Assembly: GCA_964521075.1 (NCBI GenBank)
Contig: CAZFPI010000030.1
Location: forward strand, 1 to 24,876
Reading direction: 5' to 3'
DNA from: Sterolibacterium sp964521075
GTDB lineage: Bacteria; Pseudomonadota; Gammaproteobacteria; Burkholderiales; Rhodocyclaceae
DNA length: 24,876 bases
Numbering within the stretch: position 1 is the stretch's first letter; each line of letters begins with the position of its first letter. This document shows positions 14,950-22,652 of this stretch, in pieces. The notes below the pieces were generated by a model. That model was not told where the DNA came from. It saw only the letters and a program-made list of their open reading frames with translations, and searched no databases. Made by a program: the position numbers and the translations under genes.

Positions 14950-15594
14950 TCACTTGTTGGTAGGTTGCGATTTAGTCTTTTTGTATTTCTTCGGAGGCTT
15001 GGCCTTGGCGCGCGTCTTGGCTACCGGCGGAACGACATTTTTTCGCTCGACACCTGGGGTCAGGTGAAAAACTTCCTTGCCATTCTCACTTTGCAGCACC
15101 GCCTCGTTTTCACTGAGCTTGACCAGGCGCGCGTCTCCCAGCTTTCCGCCAAGCTCCACGCTTTCGCCATTGATGACTGCCACGGGCTTCTTCCCCTTCC
15201 GGAGAATCACCGTCTGCAAGCCATTGGCCCCGATCTTTTCAGCCGTTGCCTGGGCATCTTTCGGCGCATCCTGCGCCAGTGAAGCCGGAGGACGTGTCGG
15301 ATCTGGCAAACTGGCACCCAGGTTTGCAGGTTTTTTTATGGTTTCCGTGTTCGCCGCACCGGTCGCACCGGTCGCACCGGTCGCACCGGTCGCCCCGACC
15401 GCTCCAGTCGCTCCAGTCGCTCCACTCACACTGCCCGCTCCCTCCGCATGAACCGGAGCTGACAAAGAAAACAAAGAGGCGAGGAGCAGATACGGCAGAT
15501 ACGACGAAACCTTCAGCCACCGCGACCGAAAAGCCAAAGACGGGGGCTTGCCGAAAGGCATATTTCGCACTACAGGAATTAGACTGTCAGCCAT
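14950..15594 (-). CDS. mshK: MshK-like pilus biogenesis protein with collagen-like GAT repeat
   Basis: Periplasmic protein in the position and style of MshK (PilP/GspC-like). Residues 97-182 carry the LPDPTRPP motif, then LQTVILRKGKKPVAVINGESVELGGKL with VKL..NEAVLQ, the small beta domain typical of MshK/GspB proteins. It starts at ATG 15594, overlapping mshJ by 16 bp, or at ATG 15561 (MPFGKPPSLAF...); both give a signal peptide ending LSAPVHA (about residue 50 of the longer form). Directly after cleavage, residues 58-80 are seven or more Gly-Ala-Thr/Val triplets, an unusual collagen-like insertion encoded by a 9-bp tandem repeat. The C-terminus (about 190-214) is a Lys/Pro-rich tail. The stop is 7 bp before mshL. 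Family assignment rests on the beta domain and on gene order. Confidence 0.8.
   Translation of the reverse strand: MADSLIPVVRNMPFGKPPSLAFRSRWLKVSSYLPYLLLASLFSLSAPVHAEGAGSVSGATGATGAVGATGATGATGATGAANTETIKKPANLGASLPDPTRPPASLAQDAPKDAQATAEKIGANGLQTVILRKGKKPVAVINGESVELGGKLGDARLVKLSENEAVLQSENGKEVFHLTPGVERKNVVPPVAKTRAKAKPPKKYKKTKSQPTNK
15356..15427. repeat. 9-bp minisatellite inside mshK (8 units)
   Basis: Eight tandem 9-bp units. Four are identical on the plus strand (GCACCGGTC at 15356-15391). Four degenerate ones follow (GCCCCGACC, GCTCCAGTC twice, GCTCCACTC). On the coding minus strand each unit encodes Gly-Ala-Thr or Gly-Ala-Val. The perfect block lies next to a 7-bp T homopolymer (15331-15337), also in mshK. 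Length changes of the minisatellite would keep the frame. Confidence 0.95.
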
Positions 15595-16310
15595 TGCTTG
15601 TCCAGGCTCAAGGTATAAACCGTCAGGGTCAGCACACAGCGCGGGTATTTTTCAACAACCAGATCGGCACGCTCCCAAACAAGGCGTTCGGGCATGCCTT
15701 CGATTGCCGCAAGATATTTCGCGATGTCATTGTAACTACCCGCGACGCGCAACTCGATCGCGTGTTTGTAGATATTGGTGATTCCGGTATCGCCCTTTGC
15801 GGGGCCAGCATCCTTGCGCCCGGGTTTGGTATCCGTAACACCCGAAGCCGCTTTGTCATCGGGTTTCTTTGCTGCCGCCGCGTGATCGATCAACGGGGCC
15901 ACGGGCAAGGTGTGCAAGGACAGCAATTCGAGGTGGCCGTTTTTTGTCAGCAGACCTTCAAGAAAGCCTTGCATCTTGTCGGGCGGAACCAGGCTGTTTT
16001 GAACGTTGTGCAGCCGCACATCGATGGCCGCCATGCTCTTTTTGATTTCCTGCAACGCAGCCTTTGTGCTGGCATCAGGGTCCGTCAATTGCGCTTTTAA
16101 TGCAACAGCCTGCGCTTCCTGCGAAGCCAGCTCACTTTTGAGCTGGGTGATTCTCTTGGCCTGCGTATGCTGGCGCGTAATCTGCGGATCAATCAGGGTG
16201 AGATAACCGAAGACCAGCCCGCCCAACAGCACGGAGCTGGCAATCGTCATTCGCTCACGCGGCTGAAGCGCATCGTAACGCCCGGTCAGTTCGAGCAGTT
16301 TTTCTTTCAA
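15579..16310 (-). CDS. mshJ: MSHA biogenesis protein MshJ (PilO/GspM-like)
   Basis: Bitopic inner-membrane protein of the pilus alignment platform. The 243-aa product has a cytoplasmic start containing PRERMTIASS, the common GspM/PilO/MshJ opening, and one membrane helix (about 23-40, SSVLLGGLVFGYLTLIDP). A coiled coil (about 45-115, QAKRITQLKSELASQEAQAVALKAQL) and a C-terminal ferredoxin-like domain (about 180-243, ITNIYKHAIELRVAGSYNDIAKYLAAIEGMP) follow. An Ala/Lys/Asp-rich low-complexity linker (about 142-172) separates the two halves. The start overlaps the stop of the upstream pilN-like gene as ATGA (16307-16310). The 3' end overlaps the longer possible mshK start by 16 bp. Confidence 0.88.
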   Translation of the reverse strand: MKEKLLELTGRYDALQPRERMTIASSVLLGGLVFGYLTLIDPQITRQHTQAKRITQLKSELASQEAQAVALKAQLTDPDASTKAALQEIKKSMAAIDVRLHNVQNSLVPPDKMQGFLEGLLTKNGHLELLSLHTLPVAPLIDHAAAAKKPDDKAASGVTDTKPGRKDAGPAKGDTGITNIYKHAIELRVAGSYNDIAKYLAAIEGMPERLVWERADLVVEKYPRCVLTLTVYTLSLDKQWLTV

Positions 16311-16990
16311 GGTTTCCCCCCCGCCTTGGCTTCCCTGGGTTTGGATTTCATCACAAAATCGACGAACGGTGCCATCTCGACTTTCGGCGTTGCCGCAGTC
16401 GCCGTGCTTGCAGGTGCAGGGGACTTGGCATCCGCCGCTTTCACCGGTCTATCCATGGTCAGCGAGGAAAAACCCACGCCCTGGAAAGCAGCCTCGCTAC
16501 CCAGGCGATGAATGAAATCCGGCAAGGAAACGGGCTTGAGCATACTACCCCTGATCTCGATGCTTTCATCCGTCGAATGAAGCGAAAAACCGGTCAGCCA
16601 GAGATCTCGCGGAACCTGCCGGGCAAAGCCCCGCATGAACTCGGAGAAGCCGCCGTTTTTACCGAAAACACCACCTTCCAGAATCGCAATGATTTCCTCA
16701 CGGAGATTCAGCAAGGTGCGCGCATTTTCCAGTTCTTCGGCAAGTCTCGGGTTCGGCTTGTTCTCCGCTACGCGCTTGCTCAGCTCCAGCACCTGCGCCT
16801 GCGCCGCCTTCACATCGGCATCACGTTTATCTGCCTCTTTCTGAATTGCACTGGCCTGCTGGAATGCGACAAAAAACGCTGCCAGCAACACGGCAAGCAA
16901 AACTCCCGTCGCAATCAACAGGGGAACCGCTGTCAGCAAGTCCCGTTTCTTGCGGAGATCCGGATTGATGAGATTAATCTGCTGCGCCAT
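16307..16990 (-). CDS. PilN-like MSHA biogenesis protein (MshI2)
   Basis: Bitopic inner-membrane protein that binds the PilM-like MshI and pairs with MshJ in the periplasm. The 227-aa product begins MAQQINLINPDLRKKRD, matching the INL-P cytoplasmic motif by which PilN inserts into PilM. One membrane helix spans about 20-44, with a coiled coil at about 46-100 (KEADKRDADVKAAQAQVLELSKRV). A small alpha/beta domain follows (FSEFMRGFARQVPRDLWLTGFSLH...IEIRGSML, about 120-175), then an Ala/Pro-rich tail. An AGGAG Shine-Dalgarno inside the 8-bp gap after mshI supports the ATG at 16990. Stop and mshJ start overlap by 4 bp. Confidence 0.85.
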   Translation of the reverse strand: MAQQINLINPDLRKKRDLLTAVPLLIATGVLLAVLLAAFFVAFQQASAIQKEADKRDADVKAAQAQVLELSKRVAENKPNPRLAEELENARTLLNLREEIIAILEGGVFGKNGGFSEFMRGFARQVPRDLWLTGFSLHSTDESIEIRGSMLKPVSLPDFIHRLGSEAAFQGVGFSSLTMDRPVKAADAKSPAPASTATAATPKVEMAPFVDFVMKSKPREAKAGGKP

Positions 16991-16998
16991 GCTTGCTC

Positions 16999-17973
16999 CT
17001 ACTCACGCAAGGCTGCGCCCAGCAGCTTGAGGTAAAAGGTTTGCCGACCCGGCTGTGCCAGCTCGGGAACCAGGGTGATATCCATGACTTCGGCCAAATC
17101 CAGTTCTCCCACCGGCAATGTCAGATAGCCACGCAGATAATCGACCAGACCAGTCACTGTCGGCAGCGGGGAGACCAACACTCTCGATATCGAAACCTGC
17201 CCATGAAGACGCTCGAAGTTATCCAGGGAACGCTGGGTTTCCAGCGCAATTCGGTCAAACATCTGCTGACGCCACTCCCCTTCAGCCTGCTCAAGCCGGG
17301 TGCGGGGCAAGTCGATCTGACGCGCGGCGAACAACTCGCCGCCGAACGTAAAGGCCAGCGTAATGCGTTCATCATCGAACACCAGCACGGCCAAACCACG
17401 CCCTGCCTCTTCGAACAGGGCAGCAATGTTTCGTATTGCCATCTCGGGCACGTCGATCGCCTCGATTTTGGCATCCGCATCGTTGAAGCTCGCCATACGG
17501 TCGGCAATCAGGCCATCATCCGCCGCAGCAACAAAACCCTGTCTCGCCCGCCCGCCCCGGTTTTCGGGGGAGGAGATCTCGATCACATCCAGCGTCATCG
17601 ACTCGGCTGGAAAATCAACCATATCCTTGATCGACCAGCGCACCGCCTCCTTGACTTCCTCATCCGGAACGGCAGGCAGCTCGATCTGGAGGAACTGGTA
17701 CTCCCCCGGATTCAGCAACAACGAGCAGTTACACTGATTCAACCCCAGTTCCTTGGCAAGGATCCGCAAATTGGAGGGCTCGGCTGAAGCACCCGACTCC
17801 GTCCGCAACATGAGGACTTCCGGTCGCTGTCCGGGGCGACGGCAAACATGGACGAGAGACAGCGTCCCCGCACCAAAGGCAAGCGCGACCCAACCATCCC
17901 TGACCTTGGCACGCAGCAGTTTTTCGCCAAGAAAGGCCTTGACCGATCCCGCGACATCAGTAATCCGGCTCAC
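16999..17973 (-). CDS. mshI: MSHA biogenesis protein MshI (PilM-like actin fold)
   Basis: Cytoplasmic actin/FtsA-like protein expected to recruit the PilN-like protein to the membrane. 324 aa from a GTG start at 17973, with GAGG 8 bp upstream. Recognisable MshI features are the N-terminal VALAFGAGTLSLVHV strand pair, LGLNQCNCSLLLNPGEYQFLQIE, VKEAVRWSIKDMVDFP (the segment common to MshI and PilM proteins), GFVAAADDGLIADRM, and AVLVFDDERITLAFTFGGELFAARQ as the second subdomain strand pair. It is the first gene of the minus-strand msh set, preceded by a 172-bp non-coding gap, so the operon promoter is probably in that gap. Confidence 0.87.
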   Translation of the reverse strand: MSRITDVAGSVKAFLGEKLLRAKVRDGWVALAFGAGTLSLVHVCRRPGQRPEVLMLRTESGASAEPSNLRILAKELGLNQCNCSLLLNPGEYQFLQIELPAVPDEEVKEAVRWSIKDMVDFPAESMTLDVIEISSPENRGGRARQGFVAAADDGLIADRMASFNDADAKIEAIDVPEMAIRNIAALFEEAGRGLAVLVFDDERITLAFTFGGELFAARQIDLPRTRLEQAEGEWRQQMFDRIALETQRSLDNFERLHGQVSISRVLVSPLPTVTGLVDYLRGYLTLPVGELDLAEVMDITLVPELAQPGRQTFYLKLLGAALRE

Positions 17974-18145
17974 TGCCTCATCCTCATCATTTTTCTTCCA
18001 TCAGACGCATATCGGCACATCAGGGCGGAACATGGAGAATTAGCCCCGGCGAACCACAGATTCGCCGCCGCCCCGGAGTTTATTGTTTTACCATTATTTT
18101 GGCGAGTATTTTTAGCAAGGCGGAATGTTTTGGGGAATTTATCAC
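17974..18145. other. secF-mshI spacer; hairpin and AT-rich stretch
   Basis: Non-coding gap between the end of secF and the start of mshI, both on the minus strand. It holds a 7-bp stem CGGCGAA/TTCGCCG (18047-18053 with 18061-18067) without a downstream T-run on the minus strand, and an AT-rich segment at 18076-18140. A weak minus-strand promoter match, TTGCTA-17 bp-AATGGT, lies in that segment; it could serve mshI but agrees poorly at -10. No clear secF terminator is visible. Confidence 0.4.
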
Positions 18146-19165
18146 TCAAACCACAGCTTCTTCGCGTGGTTTCTTTGTCTGGACAAACTGTTCACGCGAA
18201 ACCCCCAGCCACATGACCAAAGGAGCGGCAACCAGCACCGAGGAATAAATGCCGAACAGGATGCCGATGGTCAGTGCCAGGGCGAAATAATGCAAGGCCG
18301 TACCACCAAAAATCAGCATGGCTGTCACCATCATCTGGGTTGAGCCATGGGTGATGATGGTGCGCGAGATGGTACTGGTGATGGCATGATCCAGCACTTG
18401 TGGCGTGGTCATGCCACGCTTTTTCTTGAACGTCTCACGAACCCGGTCAAAGACAATGACAGACTCGTTGACCGAATACCCGAGCACGGCAAGTACGGCC
18501 GCCAGCACTGGCAACGAGAATTCCCACTGAAAGAGCGCGAAGAACCCAAGAATGATGACGATATCATGCAGGTTGGCGATGATGGCAGACACGGCAAAAC
18601 GCCATTCGAAGCGGAAGGCCAGATAAACGACAATGCCTGCGATGACGAGCAGCAAGGCCATGGCACCATCCGAGGCAAGCTCCTTGCCTACCTGCGGGCC
18701 GACAAACTCGACACGTTTGAGCTGAACGGGCTCTGCCTGCTTTTCATCCTGGCAGACCGTTTTCTTGATGTTTTCGCCCTTGTCCGAGGTGTAGCTGACT
18801 TCGCGCGCCTTTCCCTTTTCCATGCCGCACAACGAGGCGAATATCCTGTCGGTTGCCTTGCCAGCAGCATTGCCATCTTCTGCCTTGAGCGGTAGACGGA
18901 TCAACAACTCACGCGAACTGCCAAAATTCTGTACCTGGGGATCAAAAACACCGTCCTGTACAAGCTGGTTTCTCACCTTCTCGACATCGGGTGCTGTTGC
19001 GTAGCTGACTTCCATCAGTGTGCCGCCCGTAAATTCGATGGACAGATGCAAGCCCTTGGTCACCAGAAACACCACTGCAAGAATGAATGTCACCAGCGAA
19101 ATGATGTTGAACACCAGCGCGTGGCGCATGAAAGGGATGTCATGCCGAATGCGGAAAAATTCCAT
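18146..19165 (-). CDS. secF: protein translocase subunit SecF
   Basis: Inner-membrane RND-type subunit that with SecD uses the proton gradient to drive late protein translocation through SecYEG. The 339-aa product has TM1 (about 15-37), the IEFTGGT motif (43-49) and a periplasmic P4 domain with FGSSRELLIRLP (81-92). VEFVGPQVGKELASDGA leads into TM2, and five further helices include GYSVNESVIVFDRVRE and the C-terminal RTIITHGSTQMM region. Between about 95 and 150 the P4 domain is longer than in E. coli SecF and contains Cys113 and Cys138, which could form a periplasmic disulphide. It lies 44 bp after secD in the queA-tgt-yajC-secD-secF operon, of which it is the last gene. Confidence 0.97.
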   Translation of the reverse strand: MEFFRIRHDIPFMRHALVFNIISLVTFILAVVFLVTKGLHLSIEFTGGTLMEVSYATAPDVEKVRNQLVQDGVFDPQVQNFGSSRELLIRLPLKAEDGNAAGKATDRIFASLCGMEKGKAREVSYTSDKGENIKKTVCQDEKQAEPVQLKRVEFVGPQVGKELASDGAMALLLVIAGIVVYLAFRFEWRFAVSAIIANLHDIVIILGFFALFQWEFSLPVLAAVLAVLGYSVNESVIVFDRVRETFKKKRGMTTPQVLDHAITSTISRTIITHGSTQMMVTAMLIFGGTALHYFALALTIGILFGIYSSVLVAAPLVMWLGVSREQFVQTKKPREEAVV

Positions 19166-19209
19166 ATTGCGTAATCCTGTGCCTGTTTTTGTTCAGGGAA
19201 GTTTTGTCT

Positions 19210-21096
19210 TTATTTTGTTGCGATTCCGGGCTTCCAGACCTGACCGATGGCCAAGCGGGAAACCTTGCGCCGCGAACCGTAGATCAGATTGATGAGGGCG
19301 CGCGAAACTACAACGGAGCTGAACATTGACGTGAGAATCCCCAGGCAATGAACGACAGCAAAACCGCGCACGGGGCCGGAACCAAAGATCAGCAGGGCAA
19401 TCCCGGCAATCAGGGTGGTGACATTGGAGTCAAGAATCGTCGCCCAGGCACGCTCATAACCGGCGGCGATGGCTGCCTGAGGCGAAGCCCCATTACGCAA
19501 CTCCTCGCGAATACGCTCGTTGATGAGCACGTTGGCGTCGATGGCCATCCCCAGTGTCAGTGCGATTGCTGCAATCCCGGGCAAAGTCAACGTTGCCTGA
19601 AGCAAAGAAAGCAGCGAGAACAGCAACATGACGTTGGATGCCAGTGCCAGCACGGAAACAAGGCCAAAAAGCAGGTAATACATCGACATAAAAACAGCAA
19701 TCGCCAGGAAGCCGCCAAGCGTCGAATGGAAGCCCTTTTCGATATTTTCTGCCCCAAGGCTTGGGCCGATGGTACGTTCCTCGATGATATCCATCGGAGC
19801 CGCCAGGGATCCGGCACGAAGGAGCAGTGCCACGTCATTGGATTCCACCGTGCTCATGCGGCCGCTGATCTGCACACGCCCGCCACCGATTTCGCTGCGG
19901 ATCACCGGAGCGGTAACAACCTCGCCCTTGCCCTTCTCGATCAGGAGAATGGCCATGCGCTTGCCGATATTGTCGCGGGTAATTTCCTTGAAAATTCGCG
20001 CTCCGGCAGAATCCAGGGTCAGGTGCACTGCCGGCTCCTGAGTATCTCCTGAAAAGCCAGGCTGGGCATCCGTTAGACGCTCGCCCGTCAGCACCACCTG
20101 TTTTTTGACCAGCAGGGCATGGCCGCCACGCTCGGTGTAATACTCCGTTCCCAGCGGTGGCTGGCCTTTGGCTGCCAGCTCCATGACAGACGGATTCGAG
20201 CTGTTTTCGTCATCCACCATGCGGATTTCCAGTGTCGCCGTGCGGCCAAGAAGATCCTTTGCCTTGGCCGTATCCTGAACCCCCGGCAATTGCACAACGA
20301 TACGATCAGCACCCTGCTGCTGAATGACGGGCTCTGCCACCCCAAGCTCGTTGATCCGGTTATGCAGTGTGGAGATATTCTGCCTGATGGCGAATTCCTG
20401 AATCCGCTTTTCCGCCTCGGGTTTGAGCTTGCCGGTCAACTTGAATGGCGCATCACCTCCACCATCCTGCCCTTCAGCAAAGGCCAGATCAGGCTGGGCG
20501 TCCTGCAGCGCGAAACGTGCCTTGTCGCGCGACTCGGCATCGCGGAACCGGACAGCCAGCGTCATCCCCTCACGGGCAATCCCGGCATGGCGCACATTCT
20601 TCTCGCGCAAGAGGCTGCGAACATCGGCGGAGGTAGCATCCAGACGCTTGGTCAACGCACCCTTCATGTCGACCTGCAACAGGAAATGCACCCCGCCGCG
20701 CAAGTCGAGGCCAAGATACATCGGGAGCGCATGAAGATTGGTGAGCCATTGCGGCGAGGCGGAAAGAAGATTCAACGCCACGCTATAGGCCGGATCCGTA
20801 CTGTCCGGATTCAGCACTTTCTCGATGGCATCCCGCGCCTTCATTTGTGCATCGGTATCTTTGAACCGGACACGGATGCTGTTGTTATCGACAAAAACTC
20901 CGTCATCGGCCAGATTACCTGCCTTGAGGGTTTCGACAAGCCTGGCCTGCACCTTCTCGTCCACCTTGATCGTGGCCTTGACGCTGGAAACCTGGACAGC
21001 AGGCGATTCACCGTAAAAATTTGGCAGGGTATAAAGCGCGCCCAGCAACAGCACGACAGCCACCAGAAGATTTTTCCAGAGGGGATAACGGTTCAT
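19210..21096 (-). CDS. secD: protein translocase subunit SecD
   Basis: Large RND-type partner of SecF in the SecDF-YajC complex. The 628-aa product starts MNRYPLWKNLLVAVVLLLGALYTLPNFYGE (TM1). It shows GLDLRGGVHFLLQVDM (129-144), the periplasmic P1 head/base domain (about 150-440, including NRINELGVAEPVIQQQGADR, where the LGVAEP motif is typical, and ADRIVVQLPGVQD). A membrane block of five helices follows in the last 170 or so residues, with the conserved GMAIDANVLINERIREEL (the Asp involved in proton flow) and RAWATILDSNVTTLIAG. The length is normal for proteobacterial SecD. It lies 51 bp after yajC and 44 bp before secF on the same strand. Confidence 0.98.
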   Translation of the reverse strand: MNRYPLWKNLLVAVVLLLGALYTLPNFYGESPAVQVSSVKATIKVDEKVQARLVETLKAGNLADDGVFVDNNSIRVRFKDTDAQMKARDAIEKVLNPDSTDPAYSVALNLLSASPQWLTNLHALPMYLGLDLRGGVHFLLQVDMKGALTKRLDATSADVRSLLREKNVRHAGIAREGMTLAVRFRDAESRDKARFALQDAQPDLAFAEGQDGGGDAPFKLTGKLKPEAEKRIQEFAIRQNISTLHNRINELGVAEPVIQQQGADRIVVQLPGVQDTAKAKDLLGRTATLEIRMVDDENSSNPSVMELAAKGQPPLGTEYYTERGGHALLVKKQVVLTGERLTDAQPGFSGDTQEPAVHLTLDSAGARIFKEITRDNIGKRMAILLIEKGKGEVVTAPVIRSEIGGGRVQISGRMSTVESNDVALLLRAGSLAAPMDIIEERTIGPSLGAENIEKGFHSTLGGFLAIAVFMSMYYLLFGLVSVLALASNVMLLFSLLSLLQATLTLPGIAAIALTLGMAIDANVLINERIREELRNGASPQAAIAAGYERAWATILDSNVTTLIAGIALLIFGSGPVRGFAVVHCLGILTSMFSSVVVSRALINLIYGSRRKVSRLAIGQVWKPGIATK

Positions 21097-21147
21097 ATTT
21101 TGGCGAGCGGTAAAGAGTAAGTAACAAACGACGGGAAACGATGCGCG

Positions 21148-21486
21148 TCACAGGCTTTTCAAGGTTCCCTTGGGAAGCAGATTCGCAACGGCCCCCTTCT
21201 GAACAAGAACTTCCACTGGCTGATCCTTGATCGTGCCAACCTCGACTGTCAGATAGTTCTCGCCCACCTTGACGATACGCCCTGCCATCCCGCCCTGAGT
21301 GACGATTTCATCGCCTTTGGAAAGCGCATCCACCATGTTCTTGTGCTCTTTGGCTTTTTTCATCTGCGGCCGGATCATCAGGAACCACAGGACAATAAAC
21401 ATCAGGAGAATGGGTAACATCTGCATCAAACCGCCTGCAGCATCGGGGGTTGCGGCTGCCTGGGCGTAAGCATTCGAAATCAGCAC
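21148..21486 (-). CDS. yajC: Sec translocon accessory protein YajC
   Basis: Small single-span inner-membrane protein that co-purifies with SecDF. 112 aa. The start is GTG at 21486, supported by AGGAG (21493-21497) 6 bp upstream; no ATG exists near the N-terminus in this frame. Residues about 20-40 form the membrane helix (LMQMLPILLMFIVLWFLMI), followed by the family hallmark RPQMKKAKEHKNMVDALSKGDEIVTQGG and a small beta domain (IVKVGENYLTVEV). It lies 47 bp after tgt and 51 bp before secD, the conserved operon order. Confidence 0.96.
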   Translation of the reverse strand: MLISNAYAQAAATPDAAGGLMQMLPILLMFIVLWFLMIRPQMKKAKEHKNMVDALSKGDEIVTQGGMAGRIVKVGENYLTVEVGTIKDQPVEVLVQKGAVANLLPKGTLKSL

Positions 21487-21492
21487 AAGTCA

Positions 21493-21497
21493 CTCCT
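21493..21497 (-). promoter_or_regulatory. Shine-Dalgarno AGGAG that fixes the yajC GTG start
   Basis: AGGAG on the minus strand, 6 nt before GTG 21486. It decides this non-ATG start. Confidence 0.8.
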
Positions 21498-21533
21498 GTG
21501 AAAGGGTAGAAACAAATAAAGCGGCGGATTATA

Positions 21534-22652
21534 TCAGCCGCCTGCGCGTTCCCCCGCCCGCTCCCGGTGAAAGCGCGCAATGGTCGTTGCCAGATCACCC
21601 GCGACGATGGCCTCACGCAATTCGCGCATCAATGTCTGGTAGTAATGCAGGTTATGCAGGGTATTCAGCCGGGCCCCAAGAATTTCGCCTGTGCGGTGCA
21701 GATGATGCAGATAAGCCCGGGTATAAAGACGACATGTCGTACAGGTGCAGCTCTCATCCAGCGGCCGCAGGTCGGATTTATAACTGGCATTCTTGATCTT
21801 GATGTCGCCAAATCGCGTAAACAACCAGCCATTTCGCGCATTGCGCGTCGGCATCACGCAATCGAACATGTCGATACCCTGGCTAACGGAAAACACCAGA
21901 TCTTCCGGCGTCCCCACTCCCATCAGATAACGGGGCTTGTGCGTCGGCAAGCGCGGTGCGGTATGGGCAAGGATGCGTGCCATATCTTCCTTCGGCTCAC
22001 CAACCGACAAACCGCCAATGGCATAGCCATCGAACTCGAGCTCCTGCAGCCCCGCCAGCGAGATGTCGCGCAAATCCTCATACATACCCCCCTGCACGAT
22101 ACCAAAAAGCGCATTGGCATTTTCCAGACGCTGATGCTCATCACGGGAACGCTGCGCCCAGCGTAATGACAGACGCATTGAATCTTCAGCCTGGCGACGC
22201 TCTGCGGGGTAAGGGGTGCATTCGTCGAAAATCATGACGATGTCAGAATTCAGCGTGTACTGGATACGCATGGATTCTTCGGGTGTCAGAAACAGGCGAT
22301 CACCGTTGATCGGTGAAGCGAACCTGACGCCCTCCTCGCTGATCTTTCGCAAAGCCCCCAGCGAAAAGACCTGAAACCCGCCCGAGTCCGTCAGGATGGG
22401 CCCATCCCACCCCATGAAGCGGTGCAGTCCACCATGCGCCGCGATGATGTCCGTCCCCGGACGCAACCAGAGATGAAAGGTGTTGCCCAGAACGATCTGC
22501 GCGCCAACTTCGTGAATTTCGGCAGGAGTCATGGCCTTCACCGTGCCATACGTCCCCACGGGCATGAATGCAGGCGTATCCACCTGACCATGCGCCAGCG
22601 TCAACCGGCCACGGCGCGCCGCGCCATCCTGCGTAATGAGCTCAAAGTTCAT
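21534..22652 (-). CDS. tgt: queuine tRNA-ribosyltransferase (TGT)
   Basis: Exchanges guanine-34 for preQ1 in the anticodons of GUN tRNAs (Asp, Asn, His, Tyr). The 372-aa product numbers almost exactly like the E. coli enzyme. Catalytic Asp89 lies in LTDSGGFQVFSLG and nucleophile Asp264 in DMFDCVMPTRNAR. The zinc site Cys302, Cys304, Cys307 and His333 is in SCTCTTC...NTLHNLHYY, and VGEPKEDM follows the substrate loop GGLSVGEP. ATG 22652 overlaps the queA stop as ATGA, so the two queuosine steps are translationally coupled. Followed by yajC after 47 bp. Confidence 0.98.
   Translation of the reverse strand: MNFELITQDGAARRGRLTLAHGQVDTPAFMPVGTYGTVKAMTPAEIHEVGAQIVLGNTFHLWLRPGTDIIAAHGGLHRFMGWDGPILTDSGGFQVFSLGALRKISEEGVRFASPINGDRLFLTPEESMRIQYTLNSDIVMIFDECTPYPAERRQAEDSMRLSLRWAQRSRDEHQRLENANALFGIVQGGMYEDLRDISLAGLQELEFDGYAIGGLSVGEPKEDMARILAHTAPRLPTHKPRYLMGVGTPEDLVFSVSQGIDMFDCVMPTRNARNGWLFTRFGDIKIKNASYKSDLRPLDESCTCTTCRLYTRAYLHHLHRTGEILGARLNTLHNLHYYQTLMRELREAIVAGDLATTIARFHRERAGERAGG

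Noticed and set aside
15356..15427. CRISPR-like or intergenic repeat array
   Set aside because: Units are 9 bp, contiguous without spacers, and in frame inside a coding gene.
20119..21120. A 333-codon plus-strand frame opposite secD
   Set aside because: Shadow of secD; the product has no family features.
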